DNA of 64,000 bases from Adenophora triphylla var. japonica (Eukaryota > Streptophyta > Magnoliopsida > Asterales > Campanulaceae). The DNA is taken from positions 62,001 to 126,000 of the forward strand of contig JAFEMH010002572.1 in the NCBI GenBank assembly GCA_022495995.1, in the 5' to 3' direction. The position numbers were made by a program, and so were the translations under genes. This document shows, piece after piece, positions 12,289-24,714 of the stretch (its first letter is position 1; the number at the start of each line of letters is the position of its first letter). A model generated the notes under the pieces. It did no database searches. It was given only the letters and a program-made list of their open reading frames with translations, and had not been told where the DNA came from.

Positions 12289-14499
12289 TGTGAGGACCCC
12301 GACCCGGAACCTACACGTGTCCCGAGCTGGAGCATCCTCAAACTAACTCAAATATCCAAACACTTTTAAAACTTTGATTTAAATTTCAAACATAAACATC
12401 ATTAACATAAGTATAACCATTTTAAAATAACTCCACTCCTCTCCACCTTGGAGGAGGAGTTGACCAACTTTGAAAGTATTACACTGTTTTAGTTACAAAA
12501 GACATCGGTAATAACGTAGAAATTAAAGTTTATAATTACAAACTCCATGAAGGAACTATACCAAAATATACTTTCTACGCCAACCTATACGTACCCCGAC
12601 AATACCCAAAAGCTCACTTCCAAACTCCTTTCCGCCCTTACTTGGCCGGTCCACCTGTCTCGGGATCTAAAACATTAAAGGGAGAGGGGTGAGAATAAAT
12701 CTCAGCAAGCTATTATGAATGCAGCAATATGCCAAATAAAATGCAACACATAACAAGTTGCATATAACACAGTGGAAAAGCTGTAAACACCTTTCATTAC
12801 CTTGGTTTACCTTTTCCCGTCTGAACAATAGTCGTACAACATTGGGTATAATACTCCAAAAAAGCAATACTCACATCTTATAAGACCCGTTTCTCAGGGA
12901 ACCATATAAGACAGTAGCAACTCTGTAAGGCTTTTGGCTCAATACAGATGCTATAACCCCGACCTGTGGCCACGGGGAGGGGACGATCCACGAATATAAC
13001 ATAATTCGATCACATTAGGTCACTTCCATAATTGATCGTATTATGTTATACCCCCAACATCAGGTGATTAACAAATTATCAAGCACATAATAGTTACTTG
13101 AAATATAATCCACAAAGGGGATAAACAATATAGCCACATGGTAAAATATACTCATGTCCAATCAATATCATAGTGCAACAATTAATGAATACACTAAGTA
13201 TAACACCATCAATAAATATATAATCAAGTAAGGCAACAAGGTATCATTAACCCACCCTACATAGTTAATATACAACGATATAAGGCCTCTATGAAGGTTC
13301 AAGCTCAATTTACCAAGTAGGAGTCACAATTTATATGTGATCAATCAAGCTTACTAAACTAATTCTGGTTCAGATTTAAAGTGAGGTCTGGGGTCATGGG
13401 CGACCGCCCATGCCACTTGGGCGACCGCCCAAGTGAGTTTTTAAAGGGGAGGCAAGTTACTGACATGATGGGCGACCGCTCATACCTCTTGGGCGACCGC
13501 CCAAGAGGGTTTTCAAGGCAAGGAATGTTACTGACCTCATGGGCGACCGCACATGCACCCATGGGCGACCGCCCAAGGCGAATTCCAGCAACCCAGATTT
13601 TCTACTTTCCTCTTTTACCACTTTTCTTTTCCTTTTAAATCTTCTTTATACTCATGAACACCAAAGGGATTTTCTAGCTTTACAAGGTTCATAATAAATC
13701 ATGTAAACCCAAATAATGTAAACCTAGATTATTTATTACTAAATCTTCCACCCATTTTATACACTCTAAATCATCTTCCAAGAACAATAATCTCATTCGA
13801 TTTCATTTACCAAATCACTCAACTCCTATAAGGTTTCCAAAGCATGAAACAACCATCAATATAACAAGAACAACATTAAAGAGTTTATGAACATTTATAA
13901 GAAGGGAAATCATAACAACTCACCTAGCAAATGTGAGATGAAATGAAGATTCTTTTAGCTAGATGTGCTCCTCTCTTCACCCGAAATACAAAAGTACTCT
14001 TGGATTTGAAAATGGAGAAGGATTCAACTTGGGAATGATTTGGGAGGTGAAGCTTTCATGGGGGAGGTTTCCATGGAAGAAGTAAGAAGAATGAAGGAGA
14101 AGAAATTGAGGAGGGTAGAGGGAGTACGGGGCTTCCTTGACTAAGGAATGAAGGGGAGGATTTCATGGGTATGGCCCCCCATCCCTCATTAAACAAGGAC
14201 TTTCAAAACTAGGCAATTTAGTCCTCTAAGTTCTAAGGTGGTGAATTAAACCCTCCTACTCAAATACCTCATCCCACATACTTTAACCTCTTTTCACATT
14301 TTATTCCTTTTCTATTATTATACTTTCCCCAATGCTTTATTTTATTTCTCTAGAAAACCATGAGGATTCTAAACTATTTCCCAACCATTTCATCTTAATA
14401 TAAGAATTTAAAGACATAAAATAAACACATAAAGTTAACATTAATTTTAAGAGCATATAATATTATACTAAAATTGTGCCCAGGGTTAGGGGCGTTACA
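12289..14499 (-). repeat. 5' LTR of element A
   Basis: 2,211 bp. On the minus strand it begins TGTAACGCCCCTAACCC and ends CCTCACA. It is homologous to element B's LTRs but clearly more diverged. A palindrome cluster lies at about 13395-13580: CATGGGCGACCGCCCATG at 13395, CTTGGGCGACCGCCCAAG at 13416, and a 22-bp palindrome at 13487-13508. The other LTR lies outside the window, so no flanking duplication can be checked. Confidence 0.92.
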
Positions 14500-14870
14500 T
14501 AGACAGTGAAATTAACTCTACTTTGTGACTTTATTTATTAAAAGATATATAAAGGTTGAATAAATATATAATTAGTGAAATTCATCATTTTCATTGACGA
14601 TAATGGTGGAGGTAGCGGCATTTTAAACTTTGAGTTGCTAAGGAGCTTCGAATTTTAGTTGTTCATCGAATTTTAGGACTATATAAGCATATGTATCACT
14701 TTCATTGTTGATGGTGGTATGACCATTTGTGTTAGGGGAGTTCGGTAGAAGGGAAATAAATAAAGAAACTACATGGGCAGATTTCGGCATGGGAGATAAT
14801 GTAAGGGAAGAAAAGTAGGGCATACTTACATTTAAGAAGGTATAGTAAAAGAATGAATCAATGATTAGAT

Positions 14871-15034
14871 CAGTGTTCTAAAAGACCCCGCCTAAGGGCG
14901 CCTAGGCCCGCCTAGGCGCTAGGCCCCTCTCCAACGCCTAGTTCTAAGCCCCGCCTAGGTCCCGACTAGTCCCCGCCTAGGCGCTAGGCCCGGCTCCGCC
15001 GCCTAGCATCCGCCTAGCGCTTTTTAGAACCTTG
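14871..15034. mobile_element. Small non-autonomous hAT-like element, GCCTAGGCG-rich
   Basis: A 164-bp element flanked by the perfect 8-bp duplication GATTAGAT (14863-14870 and 15035-15042). Its ends are inverted: CAGTGTTCTAAAA and, on the other strand, CAAGGTTCTAAAAA. The interior is almost entirely GCCTAGGCG-type words. An 8-bp duplication with CA-type ends fits the hAT superfamily. Confidence 0.85.
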
Positions 15035-15143
15035 GATTAGATAGTTCGATAGTTCATAAGTGGTAGTTAGAGAAATAGTATAACCGAGAGAGGGAAAGAT
15101 ATAGATTGGGGGGAGGGGGAGATAGGAAGAAAGTGGGTATATA

Positions 15144-15425
15144 CTCCCTCCGTCCCAGCCCACTGTAAACTAAAAAAAATGGCACACCAATTAAGGAATA
15201 TTATTAAGATAATGAAAATGTGTGGTAGAAAATGAAGAGAGAGAATGAGTGGAGTAAATAGTAGGTTGGTTGAATAAATTGTGTGGTGGAGAATGAGTGG
15301 AGTTAATGAGTGGGTGTGGTAGGGAAAATATAAAATATTAAAGGACATTCCATTTATGGCAGTTTACACTGGGCTGGAACGGACCAAAAGGGAAATAAGT
15401 TTACACTGGACTGGGACGGAGGAAG
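15144..15425. mobile_element. Stowaway-like MITE
   Basis: 282 bp with inverted ends CTCCCTCCGTCCCAG and CTTCCTCCGTCCCAG (complement) and flanking TA on both sides, as for Tc1/mariner-derived MITEs. Related elements lie at 29207, 58579 and 61733. Confidence 0.88.
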
Positions 15426-16445
15426 TATTGTTTAGTAATAGTTTATGTTTAAGTCCTTCATTTTTGTAAAAAAATATATTAAAATTTCTATTTGCAGTTT
15501 GTACACTTTTACTCTCTTTCTTTAACAAAGTTATCTACTTATGTTAAATGATTGTAGTACTCTCGAGCAAAATTCATCTCGAATTGGTGCTCCGTGTTAA
15601 AATTATTCTACTTTGCCCCCTAGATTCCAACGAACATTAAAAATTTAATTAAATTGGTTATGTGCATGTCACATGATAAATAATTATGTCTTCAACATTC
15701 AATGTGGTGTTTGAATGATGAAATTAAGAACAATAAATAGAAAATAAGAGGTTAAATGTCATTCAACCACAAACATGGGTTCAAGGTCATAGTTGTGGAA
15801 AATTAACGCATAATTGCATGTCATTCCAAATTTCAAAGTATAAAACATATTTTTGACGATTTCCAATTAATTTAAATACAATTTAAATGCATATTTTCAT
15901 ATTTCTTAATTATTTAACGTTAATTTAGTATGCCCCGTCAAATTTCGAAATGTTACTAACTAGTTATGGTAAAAGTTCGATTGAGTAAAATATGAAAGTA
16001 AAAACAAAAACTTTCAAAGATTTTAAATAGTGACAAAAGAATGTCAAAATATGTATACAGTTGATAAACACTTGATAAACAGTTGCATTAGTTAAAAAAC
16101 AAAAAACAAAATGACAAGCATTTAAATAATTCTTAACTAAGATAATTTAGTACTCTCTATCCCTAAATAAATGTCCATTTAAAAAAAAAAAATGTCCCAA
16201 AATGAATGTCAGTTTTGAAAAATAATTTGTCTTTAAATGTTCTTTTACCAAAGTGTTTTCGGTAGTTCCTTTATAATTACAAAATTAAATGTTTGAAATG
16301 TGAATAACTAAAATAATTATGTATTTTCACCATTTAAATAAACAAAAACCAAACATTTTTAAAATGTACCAAAAGAAAATTTGAATATTCATTTAGTAGT
16401 GGGACGGGGATTGAGGAAATATCTTCTTTGATTTTGATGGGCAAT
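15426..16445. other. AT-rich intergenic DNA with a degenerate MITE
   Basis: No gene is visible. About 16151-16415 has weakly inverted ends (CTCTCTATCCCTAAATAAAT; GTGGGACGGGGATTGAG) that could be an old Stowaway-like MITE. A short stretch near 16029 (GTGACAAAAGAATGTCAA) also occurs near 30337, so the NAC duplication may reach this far upstream. Confidence 0.45.
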
Positions 16446-16848
16446 TGTGGAATTATGCCAAATGGGAAGGGTTAAAAACAAAGAAAATAGAAAGAGAACT
16501 CAAAGAAAGAAAGGGTGTATAGGTCGGCCAAAAGGGTTTCTATGGAGAAGGAGGAGAGAAGATGAGGGAATTGACAACGGTAATAAAATTGACGCGGCAT
16601 TTTCAAACATATCACCGCCATATCAAACGGTCGGATCTCAAGATGCGCAAACCCTACACTCTCAACGGTAAAAATTATTTCTTTGTTTATATGTGTATGA
16701 GATTGTTCCCACTCCTTTGCTTTCTACTCTCTGTAATTCTCTCTCGATCTTCCCAGTTTCCATCTACTTTTTTGCCCTACTCCGTGTTTTTCATTAAATT
16801 CATTTCAACACTCACTCACAAGTCAAGAAATTTTTTGATCGATTGATT

Positions 16849-17787
16849 ATGGAATTCCCACAACTGCCATTAGGTTTTCGATTTTGCCCTACACCCTATG
16901 AGTGTATTTACTATCTGACTTGCAAGGTCACCTGTAACCCCTTGCCTTGTGATGGCATCTTCCTTGATCTTGACCCCTACAATGTCAAACAACTCCCTGA
17001 TATCTTTTCCTCTGTCCAGAAAAGGGGTGAACTCTACCTGTTCACCAAATTGCATAAGAAGGGCAGAATTGGTAATACCAATGCAAATCGCAAAGTGGGC
17101 AAAGGAACTTGGCATGGTGATAAGACCAATGAAGTGACTACTGATGATCATGGAACCCAAGTTGTTGGCATGGCTCAGAAGTTTAGTTATCGTGAAAAGG
17201 GTTCCAATTCCGACCACCAAATTCTCATGACTGAGTATACCCTACTCAAAGACACTTCATTGCTATATGATCCATTGAAAGATTATGTACTTTGTCATAT
17301 TGTCAAGAACGGTCGGTGGCATAATGGTAAAAGAGTCTACAAGTCCCAATCCGAAGCTGTTGTGGCTGCTGCAAATCCGATTTATTCTGCTGTGGAAAAC
17401 CCCTCTACTTCTTCTTCTATAGTGTTCACTGATTCCTCTCATTCATCTCAAGTTGAAACACCAACCTATGTTCAACACTTTGGTACCCTATCCCCTGCCC
17501 CTCAAGATGACCAAGATGATTTTCATGAAATTCGCATGCTGTTGGACTATGAAACTGTTGATATTGCTGCTGCAGATTCGGTTCTTTCCACTCCTATTGC
17601 TACCCACAACGATGCTCTCCCATTCGCCACCACTAGTGAATCCCAACTCATCTACAATGAATATCCTGATTGTGTTCAACCCTTCGGTACCCCACCGCTT
17701 GCTCCTCAAGATGATTTACATGATATTCTCATGATGTTTGAAACTGAAATCCCATCCTTTGATAGCAGCTGGGATAACCTATTTTAA
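16849..17787 (+). CDS. NAC-domain transcription factor-like protein, copy a
   Basis: A single-exon gene of 312 codons. The ATG at 16849 opens MEFPQLPLGFRFCPTP, the usual start of NAC subdomain A; the in-frame codon at 16843 is TTG. The NAC domain spans about residues 6-155 but is divergent. GTWHGDK stands where most family members have GYWKATG, and YVLCHIVK where they have WVLCRI. NAC proteins are plant nuclear DNA-binding factors; target and role cannot be told here. The tail is acidic and serine-rich and holds two related motifs, at about 207-235 and 275-300, each with VQ-x-FGT..APQDD and a following MLL or MMF. This is suggestive of an activation region. There is no intron, unlike many NAC genes. 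A close copy lies at 31055; amylase remnants follow downstream on the same strand. Confidence 0.88.
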   Translation: MEFPQLPLGFRFCPTPYECIYYLTCKVTCNPLPCDGIFLDLDPYNVKQLPDIFSSVQKRGELYLFTKLHKKGRIGNTNANRKVGKGTWHGDKTNEVTTDDHGTQVVGMAQKFSYREKGSNSDHQILMTEYTLLKDTSLLYDPLKDYVLCHIVKNGRWHNGKRVYKSQSEAVVAAANPIYSAVENPSTSSSIVFTDSSHSSQVETPTYVQHFGTLSPAPQDDQDDFHEIRMLLDYETVDIAAADSVLSTPIATHNDALPFATTSESQLIYNEYPDCVQPFGTPPLAPQDDLHDILMMFETEIPSFDSSWDNLF

Positions 17788-19386
17788 AAGATAAACTTCC
17801 TAGTTTCATTGTTTGTAGATTGATTACTTAGTTTGTTTGGTAGGTTTTGTAAGAGAAAACCTTTTGTTTATATTGGGCATATAATATTCTATGATTTACT
17901 CAATACGTACCATTCAGATCCTAGTTTTCAGTTTGAGCCTTTATGTTGTACTCTTTTCTTCGTGCACAATGCATGGACAGTGATTAGTTGTTTTGTTACT
18001 GTGGTTATATGCTTCGTGCACAATGCATGGACAGTGATCCATATTATGGTTGCTGAAAATTCACATATGATAATAATGTCCCTTACCTTCGTCATTCTTG
18101 ACTCCTAAAGATGATATTATAATTTGTCTATACTATTCTTAGTGAAGGTTTCATGTTATTGGTTTTGCTGCATATAAAAGTAACTGAAGTACTCTATAGA
18201 GGAAATGCTCAATCAAGATTTTCTGGACTCATTTTTAAATAAAAATAATTAGAGATGGAACAGAGGCATTTAACTCATGAGACATGCCTAATATTTTTAA
18301 GTTTGAATGCCATCATTGATAGTTTCCACCCAACATGGTTTATGTCCGTCAATGAGCCAAGGAAGTAAGAATTAAGTCCTCTGGTCACTGCAATGCTGCT
18401 TCTGGTGTTGAGTTATATAATTGAGGTTTTGGGGAACCGTCTATTATTATCTTTGCAGACCTTGACTCTAATTTGTAGCATATTTTAAGTGGTAGGAGAA
18501 TCTCATTATCGAAATGTATGGTCGAAATTTTTTAATATGTTGTGTTATAATGATCTTTTTTTTTTCTTCATAATTGTTTTTTCTTCTTCTCCTATTCTTT
18601 TCGGTGGTTAGATAAAGTCTTGTGTATTATATACTTATTTCCAAGAAGATTGGGAAAAGAATTAGAGGTCTCCAAAGTCAATTAAACAGTACTTTGTCTA
18701 TGTTTGAAAATGAGAATTTTAATTCAGGAAAGCTTCCAAAGTGATTGAGCTGCTTATTCTACTAATTTAATATTTGTTGTCTCCACTGCCTACATCTTTG
18801 TAGATACTAATGGTCCATAAAATGCTGCATTTCTGCACAGACTTTGGGAGATGTTCTAAATCATCGATGTGCCCATAAACAGGTGAATATCATTTTAATG
18901 GTCTCGTCTTTTGAACTTGACAGTAGGTTACACTTATGCTTTGTCGAGTACAGGGGATATAATTAGTAGGTTCCTGACTTGGTAGCAATGTTTAATGGAA
19001 ATACCAATAGCATCTATCCTCAATTTCATGTTTCTCATTAAAAGTCTAGTCATAACTCTGATATGAAGATGAAGTGAGGCTAGCGTGCCCGTGAGACCCA
19101 AATAAGAATCTGAACTTTCTCTTGTGATCTTATGCACTCCCTCCGTCCCAAAATGAATGTCCAATAAAATTGCTATTGATTAAGAGTAAATTTGAAAAAA
19201 AAAATCGGACATTTATTTTGGGATGAAATGACTAATTCATTGCACAACTATTATATTTTGTTCACGGTACTATACTAACTCAATAGTTGTATCATAAATG
19301 ATGATGAATAATGCATGATTGTGTCTATTTGGAAATTTGACATCCTTCTTAACTATAGTCCAAATGGAGTAGGGTACATTTTTGGC
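17788..19386. other. Downstream flank of NAC copy a, duplicated DNA
   Basis: No open gene. The stretch after the NAC stop is duplicated after 31993 and, in part, after 42430. GTGCACAATGCATGGACAGT-like words occur twice near 17960 and 18020. Near 18190-18225 there is a decayed piece of the amylase exon seen better at 42663. A 94-bp Stowaway-like stub with ends CTCCCTCCGTCCC and TTTTGGGAT lies at about 19137-19230. Confidence 0.6.
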
Positions 19387-19948
19387 GGGAAGCTTGCATG
19401 GGGACCTGAAGCAATTGTTTGTGACGGTCCAACGGCCGTGGAAATCCTTCGAGTGGTATAATATTGTATCTTCTTACATGTAGATTAAGTCACATGTATG
19501 CATTTACACCATTCCAAAAGATCATATTTACGGAAACGGGTTTTTAACTCCATTTTTGTGCTAGGCTGTTGACTTGTAGGTGCACTTCCCCTGAAATGTA
19601 ATGGAATCAAGAAGTTCATTTACTTATTGCATTTATGTGTTTATTTAGTGGTAATGTTTCATGTGTATTTTGTTCTAAATATGTTAACCTATGACTTGTT
19701 TTCCACATCAATATCTGATATATTGTTTCCTCAAGAAACGTTACTTGGTCCTACTAACACAGTAAATTGTTGGTTCTAATGCAAAATTTCTCTTGCTTAT
19801 TTCTACTTCAATGAATTGCAGGCGACATCTTTCATGGAGCACAAAATGTTGATCATTCTCAGGACTTTGTAAGAAGAGATGTTAAGAAGTGGTTAATCTG
19901 GCTGCGGAATGACATTGGTTTCAACGGGTGGCGCCTGGATTTTATGAG
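19387..19948 (+). pseudogene. Alpha-amylase remnant, block A: two exons
   Basis: Exon 19387-19455 encodes GKLAWGPEAIVCD, then loses frame, and ends at a GT donor. Exon 19822-19948 (127 nt) has an AG acceptor and a GT donor and encodes GDIFHGAQNVDHSQDF and NDIGFNGWRLDF. These match the catalytic-barrel region of plant GH13 alpha-amylases, where WRLDF carries the nucleophile aspartate. The first exon is broken by about 7 missing bases relative to the copy at 43606. The next exon is absent because a copia element begins 17 bp later. No promoter or complete reading frame remains. Confidence 0.85.
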
Positions 19949-19964
19949 GTGAAAGTGTTTTTAT

Positions 19965-20792
19965 TGTTGGAAATTGGTAACGGAAAGTTAAGTTTAACTT
20001 AAAGTTGATCTAGGTTTCTAACGAAAGTTCGTTATTTGTTAACGAAACTTGTTACAAATGGTAATCTACATTTGTTGTAGATTATATAATTCATTTATTG
20101 TCTCAAAAACCATTTCCGGGTGAATGAGAAATTAATGACTAGTGATTTGTAACTTAACAAAAGTTGAATTAAAGGGTTAAAAGTTAACTTGGGTCAGTCC
20201 AAATTAACTTGAATCAAAACTGTTCCAAAAGACACGTCACCAGGCTTGAGCGCGGTCGCGCCATTGCCTAGGGCGGCCGCGCTGAATTTCAGTGAATTTT
20301 GGCCTGGTTCTCGTCAGGCTAGCGCGGTCGCGCTACAGGCCAGGGCGGCCGCGCTCGTACGCTGATTCTGAACAGTTTTGGCGCCTTTTGGTGGGAAAAG
20401 TCATGAATCCTTTAACTTTCTTTAAATAGTTTCCCTCCGAATTTCAATTACATACATACAGATTTTGAGTCTTCCTAAACCCTCTTGAGTTAGTCTAATC
20501 AAGTCAATTCAATTGCATCTTGTTGCATACCTCCTTCAAAGTCCAAGTTTCAAACTTTGTGTTGTTCGTTAGAACAATCAATTTGGAGTGCTCCTATTGA
20601 TTGTTTATAAAGTCGTTTTATCTTACGAGAGTTTTGTTATCTAACTGTAAGCACCGGTGCGGGACAAATAACTCTTACGGAGATTGTATACAATACAAGA
20701 CTCGACTTGTCTCCTAGTTTTCCAATCTCCGTTAAATTCTCCGTCAGTTTTCCAGTTAAGTTCTTGAGAAGCCATACATAAAAAGTCCAACA
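19965..20792 (+). repeat. 5' LTR of copia element
   Basis: 828 bp. It holds GC-rich palindromes at about 20250-20355: GCGCGGTCGCGC at 20250, GGGCGGCCGCGC at 20271, TAGCGCGGTCGCGCTA at 20320, and another GGGCGGCCGCGC near 20344. A TATA-like TTTAAATAG follows near 20432. Downstream are two short perfect palindromes, GCACCGGTGC at 20652 and TTGTATACAA near 20685, plus a segment complementary to the DNA just after the LTR. Confidence 0.93.
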
Positions 20793-20808
20793 ATCGTAAG
20801 AGTTATTT
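20666..20808 (+). other. LTR/leader inverted complement at the expected primer-binding position
   Basis: AAATAACTCTTACG at 20666-20679 inside the LTR is the exact reverse complement of CGTAAGAGTTATTT at 20795-20808, which starts two bases after the LTR end. A normal plant primer binding site would start TGG there; none is seen. The pair could form a 14-bp RNA stem. Whether it primes reverse transcription or only folds the leader is not known. Confidence 0.6.
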
Positions 20809-20833
20809 TGACGCTTCTTAAGACTCTCATACC

Positions 20834-23800
20834 ATGGCAACTGAGAAAGACACCACCGCATCCTCCGGGCTTACACCTCCTCCACAAGGCAATGTAACGC
20901 CTCCTCCTCAAGGTGACGCAACTTTCAACAATGTTTCACCCGCTCATACACCGCCTCACCCGAGTCACGGTGAGAAACCCCCGAAGTTCACTGGGGTGGA
21001 TTTCAAGAGATGGCAACAAAAGATGCTATTCTACTTGACCACCCTAAGCTTGCACCGCTTCTTAAAGGAAGATCCTCCGGCGGTGGCAAATGGTGATCCC
21101 GACCCTCAAAGGCTTATGGCCAAGGAGGCTTGGGCTCATGGTAATTTCTTGTGTAAGAATTACATCCTAAACGGACTCGACGATGCACTATACAATGTGT
21201 ATAGTAACGTCGAGATAGCCAAGGCGTTGTGGGACACCTTGGAAAGGAAGTACAAGATCGAAGACGCCGGGTCAAAGAAATTTGTCGTCGGTAAGTATCT
21301 TGACTTCAAGATGGTCGATTCCAAATCGGTAACAACTCAAGTGGATGAGTTCCAACTCATTCTACATGGACTTGATGCCGAGGGGATGATCATGAATGAT
21401 CAATTCAAGGCGGCATCAATCATTGAAAAGTTGCCGCCTTCATGGAAGGACTTCAAGAACTATCTCAAGCATAAACGCAAGAAGATGTCCTTGGAAGACA
21501 TAGTTGTTCGTCTTCAAATTGAAGAGAACAATAGAAACAACGAGGCCAAGGATGCTAAGGGCAAGATGGAGGCTAAGGTCAATCTCGCCGAGGCTAGCAC
21601 AAGTGGCACAAAGAGAAAGCATTCCGGAAATGCCGGGAATGCTAAGAAAGGAAAGAATAAGGGCCCTACAACTAAGAAGTTCAAGGGGACTTGCTATAAT
21701 TGTGGCAAACCGGGCCACTTAGCAAAGGACTGTCGTCTCCCGAAGAAAGAGGCGAATAATGTTGACCACATGGACCTAGACTTTGCAGCGGTGGTCTTCG
21801 AGGCTAACGTTGCAAACTTGGATGATAATCCAAAAGCTTGGTGGATAGATACCGGTGCTACCCGCCACATTTGTGCTAATAAGGAGAGTTTCTCCTCCTA
21901 TACTCCCATCTCCGGAAGGAAGCTCTACATGGGAAATTCAGCGACCTCCGATGTTCAAGGCATTGGAAACGTGATATTGAAGATGACTTCCGGAAAAGAA
22001 GTAACCTTGTTGGATGTGCTGCATGTTCCAGACATCCGTAAAAATTTAGTTTTCGGCGCTTTGCTTAGTAAGGCCGGATTTAGACTTGTATTTGAATCAG
22101 ACAAATTTGTAATAACTAAAAATGGTTTGTTCCTTGGAAAGGGCTACCTCGAGGAGGGCCTTTTCAAGATGAATGTAATGAATATCGTCCGCCATAGTGC
22201 GAAGAATAAAAGTGTTGTTTCTTATGTTTACTTGTCAGAAAGTTCTAATTTATGGCATGATAGATTAGGACATGTAAACCTTGACACCATTAAGAAATTA
22301 GCGAAACAAGATTTAATCCAAATGAATAAATCCGACTCGACTAATAGGTGCGAAGTTTGCGTTGAGGCAAAAATGACGAAATTGCCATTTAATGCAATAA
22401 AAAGAAACACAACTCCTCTTGAATTAATTCACACCGATATATGTGATTTAAAACTTGTGCAAACTCGAGGAGGTAAAAAGTACTTCATTACATTTATAGA
22501 TGATTTCACAAAGTATTGCTATGTTTATCTCTTAAGAAGTAAAGATGAAGCCTTAGGGGCTTTTGAGACTTATAAGAAAGAAGTTGAAAATCAACTTAAC
22601 TTGAAGATTAAGAAAATTAGAAGCGATAGAGGTGGAGAATATGAAGCACCGTTTGAAGGACTATGTTGGGAATCCGGCATAATTCATCAAACAACGGTTC
22701 CATATACCCCTCAATCTAACGGAGTTGCTACTCTCAAGGAGATGATGAACGCGCTTTTAATAAGTTCAAGCTTACCCGACAACTTGTGGGGGGAATCCAT
22801 ACTCACTTCTAATTATGTTCTTAATAAAATACCCAAGAAAGGTATTGATAAAACGCCCTATGAATTATGGCATAATCGTAGACCATGTTATAAATACCTT
22901 AAAGTGTGGGGGTGTTTGGCCAAGGTTGAAGTACCTAAGCCGAAACAAGTCAAGATTGGTCCAAAGACCATTGACTGTGTTTTTATTGGATATGCCAATA
23001 ATAGTAGTGCCTATCGTTTTATAGTGCACAAATCGGACATTCCTGATATGCATGTAGGAACTACTATAGAATCAAGGAATGCGGTATTCTTTGAAAACAT
23101 CTTTCCGGCTAAGGACAGGAAAGATATAGGTTCTAATAAGAGAACACATGAGTCTACAACCGGTCCTTCTCAAATAGAAGATGAAGAACCGAGACGTAGC
23201 AAAAGGGCAAGAGTGGAAAAGTCTTTTGGTCCTGATTTTCTATCTTACATTTTAGAAAACGAACCAGCTACTGTTAAAGAAGCTTTATCCGGTCCGGATA
23301 GTTCGTTCTGGAAAGAGGCTATTAACAGTGAAATAGAATCCATAATGCTCAACAATACTTGGGAATTAGTTGATCTCCCTCCAGGTTGCAAACCATTAGG
23401 TTGCAAATGGATCCTTAAAAGGAAGTATAAGGCGGATGGATCAATCGATAAGTACAAAGCTAGGCTAGTTGCCAAAGGCTTTAGACAGAAAGAGGGATAT
23501 GATTTCTTCGATACATACTCCCCTGTCACAAGGATCACATCTATTCGTGTTCTCATAGCTATTGCAGCAGTACATAATCTTGAAATACACCAAATGGATG
23601 TGAAGACTGCTTTCCTAAATGGAGAACTTGATGAAGAAATTTACATGGAACAACCCGAAGGGTTCGCAGTTCCTGATAAAGAAAGGTGTGTAAACTCGTA
23701 AATCCTTGTATGGACTAAAACAAGCACCTAAACAATGGCACGAGAAGTTTGATAGAACCATGTTATCGAATGGATTCAAGATTAACGAATGTGACAAACG

Positions 23801-24567
23801 TGTCTACATTAAAGGTACATCCGAATCATTCGCTATCGTTTGTCTTTACGTAGACGATATGCTCATAATGGAAAGTAATCATGATTTGATCATGAATACC
23901 AAAGGCATTTTAAAGAAGAACTTTGACATGAAAGACATGGGATTAGCTAATGTAATATTAGGGATAAAGATCTCTAGAACATCTGAAGGATTAGTTCTTT
24001 CACAATCCCTCCGGCTAAGACACCGGTAGACTTGGCTCTACATTTAGCCAAGAACAAAGGGGAACCAGTTTCTCAACTGGAATATGCAAGAATAATTGGT
24101 AGTCTGATGTACTTAACGAATTGTACACGTCCAAACATTGCATATTCAGTGAGCAAACTAAGTAGGTTCACAAGTAATCCTAGTACTGATCATTGGAAGC
24201 ACTAATGAGAGTACTAAGATATTTAAGGTATACATTAAACCATGGGATACTTTACAAGAAATATCCAGCAGTATTAGAAGGATACTGTGATGCAAATTGG
24301 ATATCGGACACGAAAGACTCTAAGTCCACGAGTGGATATGTATTCACAATAGGTGGAGGAGAAGTGTCATGGAAATCCTCCAAACAGACATGTATAGCCA
24401 GATCCACGATGGAGTCTGAGTTTATCGCTTTAGATAAAGCTGGGGAAGAAGCAGAATGGCTTAAGAACTTCCTGGAGGATATTCCTTGTTGGAGCAAACC
24501 TGTGCCTGCTGTACTAATACATTGTGATAGTCAATCAGCAATTGGAAGGGCACAGAATAGTATGTAC

Positions 24568-24599
<32 letters not shown>

Positions 24600-24714
24600 C
24601 AATACCATTAGACAGTTGATCAAGAATGACGTTATCACTATTGATTATGTAAAGTCATGTGATAACTTAGCGGATCCGTTTACCAAAGGTATAAATCGAG
24701 ATCAAGCCGTATAA
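20834..24714 (+). pseudogene. Copia gag-pol polyprotein, multiply broken
   Basis: The start at 20834 ([12 protein letters not shown]) follows an ACC-ATGG context. Domains in order: gag; one CCHC knuckle [14 protein letters not shown]; protease WIDTGATRH; integrase with HTDICD and RSDRGGEY; reverse transcriptase with [15 protein letters not shown] and YVDDML; RNase H with GYCDANW and STSGYVF. Defects: an in-frame gap after GVA at 22729/22730 removes about six residues that normally include the third catalytic residue (Glu) of integrase; two single-base losses in A runs near 23682 and 23701; loss of several dozen bases near 24010 between SQS and AKTPVD; one base lost near 24196. The stop is at 24712-24714. 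Lineage within copia not assigned. Confidence 0.93.
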
